A stretch of DNA of 64,000 nt from Calonectria ilicicola (lineage: Eukaryota; Ascomycota; Sordariomycetes; Hypocreales; Nectriaceae), in NCBI GenBank assembly GCA_020809705.1, contig CP085827.1, positions 1,054,001 to 1,118,000 of the forward strand. Direction: 5' to 3'. A program made the position numbers and the translations under genes. Each line of letters opens with the position of its first letter. The first letter of the stretch is position 1. This document shows, one piece after another, positions 56,701 through 64,000 of this stretch. The notes under the pieces are model-generated. The model saw nothing but the letters and a program-made list of their open reading frames with translations, had not been told where the DNA came from and made no database searches.

Positions 56701-57859
56701 ATGAACACTTTGAGATCTAGGGCTCGCATCAGTGCGAATACTCTGCCAACAAATTTGCCCTCTATTGCGTATGGTGCAGTACAAGTACGAAAGCAAACAA
56801 GAGGCATCGCCACTCGCCAAACTCGCTACAAGCTCAATACCGGAGCTACCATTCCTGCCGTTGGTTTTGGGACTTTTCAAGATCCCGACGCTCAAGAAGA
56901 TGCAGTTTCTCGCGCCCTTAAAGCAGGGCTTCGTCTGATTGACACTGCCAGGGTGTACGATGTCGAGAAACAGGTAGGAAAGGGCATCAAGAACAGCAAT
57001 GTGCCCCGAGAAGAGATTTTTCTCGGAACAAAGCTGTGGTGCAATAACTTTCACCCAGATGATGTTGAAAAGGCTCTTGATGAATCTCTAGAGGACCTTG
57101 ATACACCATATGTGGACCTTCTCATGATGCATTACCCCTGCACCTTTGCTAGGGGAGAGGACCGATTCCCAAGAGATAGCAGTGGCAAGATGATCTTAGG
57201 CGAGACAAGCTTTGTGGATACTTGGAAAGCCATGGAAAAATTGGTCAAAACTGGCAAGACAAGAGCTATTGGCGTATCAAACTTTAGCAAAGGAGAGTTG
57301 GAAACATTAATCAGAGAGTGTTCAGTGGTAAGTCTTATATGAACCAGATCAATACGAAACAAGAGGATCTTTGGCTGACAAGAATAATGATTATCAGGTC
57401 CCTGCCGTTCACCAAATGGAGGGCCACCCATATCTACAGCAAAAGTCCTTTAATGAATGGCTTCGTTCTCAAGGAATCCATGTAGTGCAGTTCAGTCCTT
57501 TGGGGAATATGAATGACTTTTACCGTTCGACAGGATGGAGCAAGGAAGTATCTCACATGAAGCGCGTTATTGACCAGCCATTGCTTCAGGAACTTGGCCG
57601 TAAATACGGCAAGAGTGCTGTACAAGTTGTTCTGTCATGGGGAATCAACAATGGCCGTTCTGTTATACCAAAGAGCACAATCGACTGGCAAATCAAGGAG
57701 AATGTCGAGGCTGATTTTGAGATGGATCCTGAGGATATGAAAGCTATCGAGTCTTTGGACATCAAAGCAAGGTTTAATGATCCTAGTCTCGATTACCAGT
57801 GGAGACTTTACAGTGATCTCGAGGGGATTGAAGGCACTAGGGACGGAAAAACACACTAA
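56701..57859 (+). CDS. Aldo-keto reductase with putative mitochondrial presequence
   Basis: Predicted 362 aa from exons 56701-57327 and 57398-57859 (70-nt phase-0 intron, GTAAGT...TCAG). The catalytic tetrad is visible: Asp81 and Tyr86 in LIDTARVYD, Lys111 in LGTKLW and His144 in MMHYP. The barrel begins at LNTGATIPAVGFGTF (about 45). GVSNFSKGELE, HPYLQQKSFNEW, QFSPLGN and IPKSTIDWQIKEN (NADP(H) 2'-phosphate region) complete the family pattern. The first about 43 residues are rich in Arg, Ser and Thr with no acidic residue, as in mitochondrial targeting peptides; typical fungal xylose/glycerol reductases lack this. Without it the protein has the usual length of about 320. It would reduce an aldehyde or ketose with NADPH. 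A downstream Met could be an alternative start, but none precedes the barrel nearby. Confidence 0.88.
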
Positions 57860-58335
57860 ATGGAAAGATAAATGCCAAAATCAGTCATGGTCATGGATAT
57901 TCAAGAGATAATTATGTAGAGGGGCGTCTGTTTACCCTTCAAATATCATAGAAAGGCCAATGATTAGTGTTCCTGGAAATAATCATCTCCTCACGTCAAC
58001 TTAGATCAGTCCCGAAATTTTACTAGGCTTCTGTTCAGTAATTGAAACTGGGCGCATGTTTTGCCAGATTATACAATTCAATTTTATATATTGAAATATT
58101 TAATTTGAACACTTTGCCTTAGTTTGAACGACCGAATGTCAAACTGGTGAGAGTTAAAGACGAATGATGTAATCCTTATGGGTATTTTTCATGCATATGC
58201 GGATGGCACAATCGAGGGCTACTTGATCTAAAGCATGAATGGGGGATCTTTGCTCGAAGATGGAGTTTCATTTCTTGCAAAATATTTTGAAAGAAGAGAA
58301 GTCAAGCCTAATGTAGGAGAGCCTAGTATCAGAAC
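57860..58335. other. Tail-to-tail spacer, no gene seen
   Basis: AT-rich, between converging 3' ends of the aldo-keto reductase and sugar porter genes; contains a stretch TTTTATATATTGAAATATTTAA-like (about 58082-58103). Confidence 0.5.
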
Positions 58336-60208
58336 TCACACCTGTTCGGAACTCTCGACGTGATGCGATCGGGATACATCCTCCTTTACTCCTCCTCCCA
58401 CAGTATTCATTTCCTCCTTCAGCCTGGCAAAAGTCTTCTCTGCGTCCCATGCCCAAGGCTTTGGTGCAGCAAACAAAAGATCCATCTCTTCGAGGGTTCG
58501 CTGGTTAGACTCGGGGTATAGCGCATACACTGGAGAAGACATTAGAATGCAAGATCATGATGGATGATTAAAGACTTACCAATTGGAATGCTCAAAATAT
58601 TGACGGCACCAAAGATGTACATCATTTTCTCGTTGATAGCCTTGACAATGTATGGGAGTAACAAGGTAAGCGTGCTGTGACTGAGTTAGTACTGGTGTAA
58701 GATAATAGATGCATTGTGAAATCTTACCCATTTCCAATGCTCCATCCTACAACACCCCATGAGTTTCCTTTTGCTCGAACATGGATTGGAAAGATCTCAG
58801 CGGGATAAAGCCAAGGGACAGTGAGCCATGTAGCGCCGAAAATAAAGGTATAGAGGTAAACCATTGATGCTGCAGCAGCTCCCCATTGGTTAGCGACACC
58901 ATCGTTTCCATCCGCTCTTGCGTTGAGCCCGCCACGCGATAATCCACCAACGAGAAACATGGCAAGGGCCTGTCCAACTGATCCCCAGTACAAGGTCCAT
59001 CTGCGCCCGATGCGATCAATGGTGACGACGCAGATCAAGGTGGAGAACATGTAGAAGATGTTATTTAGTCCTGCGACCCACTGAGTCTTATCGGCACCGA
59101 AGCCAGCGATTTGAAAGATGGCTGTAGTCAACAAATTAGAAATGATGAGAGGGAGATTTAGATACAGGGGTGTTGTCCAACTTACTTGGCCCGTACATGG
59201 TAACGCCGGCGATACCCGTCCAGCATTGAATAATCTGCAGCCAGATAACCAATTGCACTCGGCGGCCGGTATGCAGGTTGCCAGAGCCAATATTGAACAG
59301 CATGTGAATGTAGGATGTCCCCTCAGAACTTTTCTCAAGCTCAATAACATTACGGATGTCATTGTACTCGGCCTCAGCCACACCAGCGTCCTCGCCCTCT
59401 GTGCCTCGAAGACGTTCGAGAATGTAACGAGCCTCCTCATTCCTTCCAGCCTTGACAAGCCAGCGAGGAGATTCGGGGAATGTCCAACAGGCCAAAAGTA
59501 GTAAGATCAGAGGAAGAATTTGGAAGGCAATGGGGAAACGCCAGCGAATTTGAGATTCGCCGTTGTCAATGAAGCTTACACCGTAGGCAAGCCAATATGC
59601 CACCACCACACCAAAGATGTTCAAAGTAAACTCCATTGCAATGAAGGTTCCCCGGCTGCTATAGTCAGAAAGCTCAGAAGCCCAAGCCGGAACAATTCCA
59701 TTGAGGATGCCGGTTCCAATGCCGTTAACGAAACGTGAACCCAACATCCAAGAGGGGTTCATGGCGGATGATTGAAGGGAAGCTCCGAATATGGCCCACA
59801 CTGCTCCGAGGCCAATTGTTCCAATTCTTCCGTATCTGTCTCCAAACTCACCACCTGCAAGACAACCTACAAGAGTGCCAAGATAGAAAATCGCCATGAT
59901 ACCTCCTTGGAGTAGCGTCTTTGTGATGACAGGGCTACCATCTGGGTCAACATAGCCTAACCCCATGCGGTAAATGTAGTCAGCGCTCTCATTGACACCA
60001 CCCATCAATCCTTGATCATATCCTGATTTGTGTGGTTAGGGTCGATGTAAGGGAAAATTACTAGATATGGCAATGAGACATGATCGGACATACCAAAGAA
60101 GAAGATGGACATGCCCGCGAGGGCATTGACAGCTATCAACAGTGATCTTTTCTGCAGCCGGGATGCCACCATCCACGGTCCAGTTTGATTCACAGTGAGA
60201 AATGCCAT
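58336..60208 (-). CDS. MFS sugar porter
   Basis: Predicted 544 aa from five exons: 60208-60094, 60022-59186, 59121-58728, 58674-58580 and 58529-58336. Introns are 71, 64, 53 and 50 nt, all GT...AG with frame preserved. Sugar-porter signatures are FGYDQGLMGGV after the first membrane helix, GDRYGRIGTIGLG, FPESPRWLVKAGR, IDRIGRRWTLYWGS, PAEIFPIHVRAKG and the C-terminal YPESNQRTLEEMDLLF. These define the family of proton-driven hexose/pentose/polyol carriers with 12 membrane helices in the plasma membrane. Substrate cannot be assigned from these motifs. It is divergent from an SDR polyol/ketose reductase and shares with it a 718-bp promoter containing a 25-bp perfect palindrome, suggesting joint induction. 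Confidence 0.92.
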
Positions 60209-60926
60209 AATTTCTGGCAGAGGAGTGAAATGATGGTATTCAATGCGTTAGATGTGCATATTTCCATGCTCATGATTGGGGTTTAGGACTACATATATAT
60301 ATACACGGTGATGCGATTTCTACACTATAACACACGAGTACCATCGCAAAGACCTGACAAGGGTCACAAAATACTTTGAACAAGAGACTCGGAATGTGGG
60401 TTAGGCGAAGAGGCAATCGAGCTGAGGCCCCAGCTTTCACTCGAATGCGGGGTCCGGGGTCCCCGGACCCCGAGAACGCAATTATCATGCAACACACTAG
60501 GACAAATTAGGAGCCCTCGAGACGAGCCTTTAAATTCTTCTCTGGGCTCGGCTTGAGGGAGGAATTTGACTGAGTACAGGGATACATTTCCATTGGTCGG
60601 GTTTCAGTAGACCACAAAAATTGGATGTTATTTGATAGATGCTATCATAATGGAGGTCCAGTGACCAGATGGTACTGGCCTTGCAGCATCGTGATATGTA
60701 GACTGCATTAAGAAAATGAAGCAAGTGGATGGAGGCCCGCTCGCCTGGATACCAGCTTCCCGCCATTGATATACTAACTGATACTCTAGCATGCAAATGA
60801 CAAAACTTTCAACAGAACAGAATAAAAGGGGACTGATGCCCAAGATTCATGAATACAAAGGATTCTTGCAGGTGATTTGATAATCTCCTGTTTCATCAAC
60901 GTTATTCTCGCTCTCTATTATCTAAG
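60209..60926. promoter_or_regulatory. Divergent promoter, sugar porter / SDR
   Basis: 718 bp between two outward start codons. Includes a TATATATATACA stretch near 60293-60305, likely core promoter of the porter, and the palindrome at 60448-60472. CreA/Mig1-type SYGGRG cores (GCGGGG, CCGGGG) occur on both strands inside the palindrome. Confidence 0.6.
60448..60472. promoter_or_regulatory. 25-bp perfect palindrome, candidate operator
   Basis: Twelve-base arms CGGGGTCCGGGG and CCCCGGACCCCG flank a single T, with no mismatch. The centre contains CGG-N5-CCG, a form bound by Zn2Cys6 dimers, and the arms contain CreA-type CCGGGG/GCGGGG cores. It lies 240 bp upstream of the porter start and 455 bp upstream of the SDR start. 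Binding factor unknown; the cluster's own Zn2Cys6 protein and CreA are the candidates. Confidence 0.6.
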
Positions 60927-61847
60927 ATGCCTCTGTATCTTCCCGAAAACCCAGACGCCCCTGTGCTGTCTCTATTTTCTCTCACCGGTAAAATTGCCAT
61001 CGTCACCGGTGGATCTAGGGGAATCGGCCGGCAAGTTGTCACAGCACTCGCAGAGGCAGGCGCTGATGTAGCCTTCATCTTTCATACTAGCACGGACGCC
61101 GAAGAAGTTGCCGCAAATGTAGCAAAGAGGACCGGTCGCAGAGTCCAGGCCTACAAATCTGATGTAACTGACCGAGTTCGAATTGCCAACACAATTCAGG
61201 AGATTGTTGATACATTTGGGGGTAGTCGTCTTGACATCATGGTAGCCAATGCTGGGGTATGCCAAAATGTCAAGTCCCTAGAGTATGACGAGGAAACCTG
61301 GAATTTTATCAACAAGGTCAACTACGATGGCGTGATGTGGACGGCTATCCCGGCTGGCAAAATCTTCAAGAAGCAGGGAAGAGGAAACCTTATCATCACG
61401 GCTTCTGTCAGCGCGGGTCTAGTCAATGTACCTCAGACCCAGGCCGCTTACAACGCATCCAAAGCCGGGGTTCTATTGCTCGCAAAATCTCTTGCCGTTG
61501 AGTGGGCTGACTTTGCTCGGGTAAATTGTGTCTCCCCCGGTTATGTTCATACAGAGAGTAAGCGTTAAACTGCTGGTTTCGCCATGGCCCATTGAACTTT
61601 TTATTGACAACCCTACAGTGATCACAAAGCAACCAAAAGAGCTGATGAGCAAGTGGTTGAGCATGATCCCTGGTGGCCGTACCTGCCAGCCACCTGAGTT
61701 GAAAGGAGTAATGAGCTCATGTTTAATTCATTGATAGATCTGAAAGCTGATCAATAATAACAGTTGTACACCTTTCTGGCTAGCGACGCCTCGACGTACA
61801 TGACTGGTTCTAATGTTATCATTGATGGAGGGTTCACTCTGCCTTAG
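60927..61847 (+). CDS. Short-chain dehydrogenase/reductase, polyol/ketose reductase type
   Basis: Predicted 267 aa from exons 60927-61557, 61619-61707 and 61764-61847. Introns are 61 nt (GTAAGC...ACAG) and 56 nt (GTAATG...ACAG). The cofactor motif TGGSRGIG is at 27-34, followed by NAGV (108-111), the catalytic Ser (160/162, in ITASVSAG), Tyr175 and Lys179 in YNASK, and VNCVSPGYVHTE. The C-terminal LASDASTYMTGSN...IDGGFTLP is typical. Closest in style to fungal NADP-mannitol, D-arabinitol and sorbose/xylulose reductases, which interconvert polyols and ketoses. The position next to a sugar porter fits. Substrate not determinable. A tract of T9-A7-T10 follows 33 bp after the stop. Confidence 0.9.
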
Positions 61848-62780
61848 CGATATAGAATTACTGAGAATGCGCAAAAGACTTTTTTTTTAAAAAAATTTTT
61901 TTTTTAATTGAAACTCTGTATTCGAAGGCTCAAATTGTTTGATCCTAGGCTTTAGCGAAAAGGCGATGGGAATGTTCCTCATACTCATCTTGAAGAGATG
62001 TTATTGCATACAATGATGTCAATTCAAAGTTTTCTGAACCAAGCCAATTTTCTCGTTTTTACAGTAGAAGTTAGATATCATGGATGCAAGCCTTGAGAAT
62101 GTAACGATATTGTCTGACCAGCCGTACGTGTCCTTGAATGACTTGGTGGCACACTGACCCTCGCTTCGAGGGATATTAGTCATGCGGGGCTGGCTCCTCG
62201 CTTGACGCAACGCCGTTAATCCTGGACGAGACCCGTAACTTGGGGTTGTTGGTGAATGGTTCGATGATGATTAAATGGCTTCTTTCCTATTAAAAAAGAC
62301 TGACACCATTTTCCCTGCGTTTTAAACCTCGGGGCTTCAATATTGTATTTCCAAAATCCGGGTGAACGTCCAACCCAACCCAATCTTGACAATTAGGAAG
62401 CTAGGGCTTTGTGTTGTAGAGGGGAAACCTTGTGCTTTTTTGTTGGGGGAACGAATTCGGTATGGCGGATATATCGGCAGTGATTTTCAATACATGGAGT
62501 CAGCAACTCTTACTTTATGTATCAACATTATTGTACGCTCATGTGGACGTCTCTTCGCAAGTACTGAACACGGTAAATTTACAGTGTGTGTGGGGCGCTA
62601 GTGAAGACTTTGGACCACTACCCCTTCTCCGCTTTTCCCCAATCCATCACACCAATGTACAACTTGTACCATTTTTTGTCTTTTCCCCAATTACGACTGC
62701 CCTTGCTTGAAAATTTCAACTGAAAGCAGAGATTGTAGATCTCATGGTGTAGGCAAAGGCTTCATGGCCAAAGCACAATC
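61848..62780. other. Intergenic region upstream of the Zn2Cys6 regulator
   Basis: 933 bp without a gene. Begins with the A/T palindromic tract at 61880-61905. The rest presumably contains the promoter and leader of the regulator. A possible ATG at 62764 is out of context; the gene start is taken at 62781. Confidence 0.5.
61880..61905. repeat. T9-A7-T10 self-complementary tract
   Basis: Uninterrupted runs of T, A and T just after the SDR stop codon. The A run can pair with either T run. It may help 3'-end formation, or be simple slippage sequence. Confidence 0.6.
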
Positions 62781-64000
62781 ATGGAAGAACCGCGTCGCTT
62801 CACCCGTGGCCGGCTGTCGCGTGGCAAAGGATTACGAAAAACAACCGGATGGTAGGCCTTGAGAGGGTGACATCGACGCAATCCTGTGAATCTCCGAGGG
62901 ATTATTATTAACAGAATATCTAGTTGGACATGCCGTCGCCGCCGTGTCAAGTGCGACGAGGAGAAACCACGCTGCGGAGGATGTGTCCGTAAGAAAGCCC
63001 ATTGCGACTATGCACCAGCAGCACGAGACGGAAGTAGAAAAACCAGACAACAACAAAAACAACAGCCAGATACGAACGAACCGGACAATTCAAGTCAAGT
63101 TCCCCGGAATGAGAATGATGCAAATAATGCAAACGATGATGATGAGAGTGATGATGGAGACAACGGCAACAACAATGAAGACAGCATTTTCAATGCCACA
63201 GAAGTGCTGACATCAATATTCGATCAGCCACACCTCAACCATCTCGATGAAACCATTCCGACAGCCGATATCTCGATGAGACCTTCAAATTCTATCCAAA
63301 ATGATCCATTAATAGCAGGTCCAGCCGAAGATGATGTTCAGGTAAACCATACCATGGATACTGACCAAGGTGGTATAACCGGCCAATCGATCGACTGCTA
63401 CAATGAAAAGTCACCCGAGACAATATTTGCATCGCAAGAATATTCAGGAATGGGCAGTTTCATTGGATTTTCAGCTGTTTACAATGCAACCTCATCGAGC
63501 CAAGTGCAACTAAACCCAACGCCACTCCCATGCACGGGGACGCCTGATTCGGGACTGGGAAGCGGCGCAGAATCATTGACCTCCAGATGGCTTGATCTAC
63601 TGATTTCAGACGCGACTCTAAATTATGGGCCCCTGCCAGAATTTCAATTTGACCCGAATGGGCCAGACATCTTTGGAAATTCTGTGGTACACACACCAGA
63701 ACCCCTGAACAAGATATCAAACCATACAGAGCAACCTGCAACCCGTGGTACCCAGATAGCCAGGCCAGTTCTATCTAGTAATCTATACTTGCTAGAACGC
63801 ATTTTCTACATTGGAGAGCAGTTGCGTGAAAAGGAACATGCCTGGCAAGCATTGGAACCAATTAGTTTGCAACCAAATGAACACATTTTATTTCGACACT
63901 TTACCGAACACATAAGTCAATGGGTTAGTTAAAATCTTCTACGGAGTTGAGTATCAAAGTCGAAATTTACGGATATGGCGGTGAAAGAGAAATTTTATTG
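62781..64000 (+). CDS. Zn2Cys6 transcription factor, C-terminus cut by window edge
   Basis: Exon 1 is 62781-62851 and exon 2 is 62924-63923; a 72-nt intron (GTAGGC...TCTAG) splits the first zinc-cluster Cys codon, and splicing yields TGCWTCRRRRVKCDE. The full C-x2-C-x6-C-x6-C-x2-C-x6-C is present (Cys24, 27, 34, 41, 44, 51). A basic Arg/Lys/Gln linker and an acidic Asn/Asp-rich stretch (about 90-115) follow; the last visible residues (LYLLERIFYIGEQ, HILFRHFTEHISQW) look like the start of the fungal regulatory region. A donor GTTAGT at 63924 begins another intron running towards the window end; the acceptor near 63960 is uncertain. It lies at the edge of the porter/SDR group and is the likely pathway regulator, an inference from position. 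Confidence 0.88.

Noticed and set aside
1..64000. CRISPR arrays, operons and ribosome binding sites
   Set aside because: The window is eukaryotic (spliced genes); no regularly spaced repeats were seen.

Overview
This is eukaryotic DNA from a filamentous ascomycete (Pezizomycotina). The evidence is short 50-80 nt introns with GTRNGT/CTAAC/YAG signals, a ferrichrome-type siderophore synthetase beside an ornithine N5-monooxygenase, a HET-domain gene, a Zn2Cys6 regulator, and dispersed single 5S rRNA copies. Sordariomycetes, perhaps Hypocreales, is a guess from overall gene style and long GC-rich intergenic regions; no species is claimed.

Positions 1-25,338 hold a divergent siderophore pair. sidA (minus, C-terminus off the window) makes N5-hydroxyornithine. 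sidC (plus, about 4,846 aa, three exons) is the NRPS that would use acylated hydroxyornithine to build a ferrichrome-type hexapeptide. They are separated by a 9.1 kb interval with no convincing gene but four perfect ATCWGATAA motifs, the sequence bound by fungal iron-responsive GATA repressors (SreA/SRE). Three of them are packed into 33 bp.

Positions 25,639-37,416 hold a DUF1479 protein with a long low-complexity N-terminus (minus), then a divergent pair that would convert choline to glycine betaine: a GMC/choline-oxidase-type enzyme (minus) and a betaine-aldehyde-dehydrogenase-type enzyme (plus), separated by 4.3 kb. Positions 37,417-44,600 are an accessory stretch: a degenerate protein-kinase-like protein, a HET-domain protein, hairpins and compositionally odd DNA.

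Positions 44,604-64,000 look like a metabolic accessory locus. It has a medium-chain enoyl-reductase-like protein, a secreted GH43-like glycosidase, a cytochrome b5/FMN 2-hydroxyacid dehydrogenase divergent from a fused aconitase X, a small secreted cysteine-rich protein, an aldo-keto reductase with an apparent mitochondrial presequence, an MFS sugar porter divergent from an SDR polyol/ketose reductase, and a Zn2Cys6 transcription factor cut by the window end. A perfect 25-bp palindrome built of CGGGG/CCCCG units sits between the porter and the SDR. Two 5S rRNA genes are embedded here. The most plausible undescribed system is this locus: a transporter, two NAD(P)H oxidoreductases, a flavin hydroxyacid dehydrogenase and an aconitase-X dehydratase with their own regulator, probably for uptake and breakdown of a plant-derived sugar, polyol or hydroxy acid. 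The substrate cannot be read from the sequence.

All intron boundaries are manual calls from splice consensus and reading-frame continuity. No alignment or search was run.
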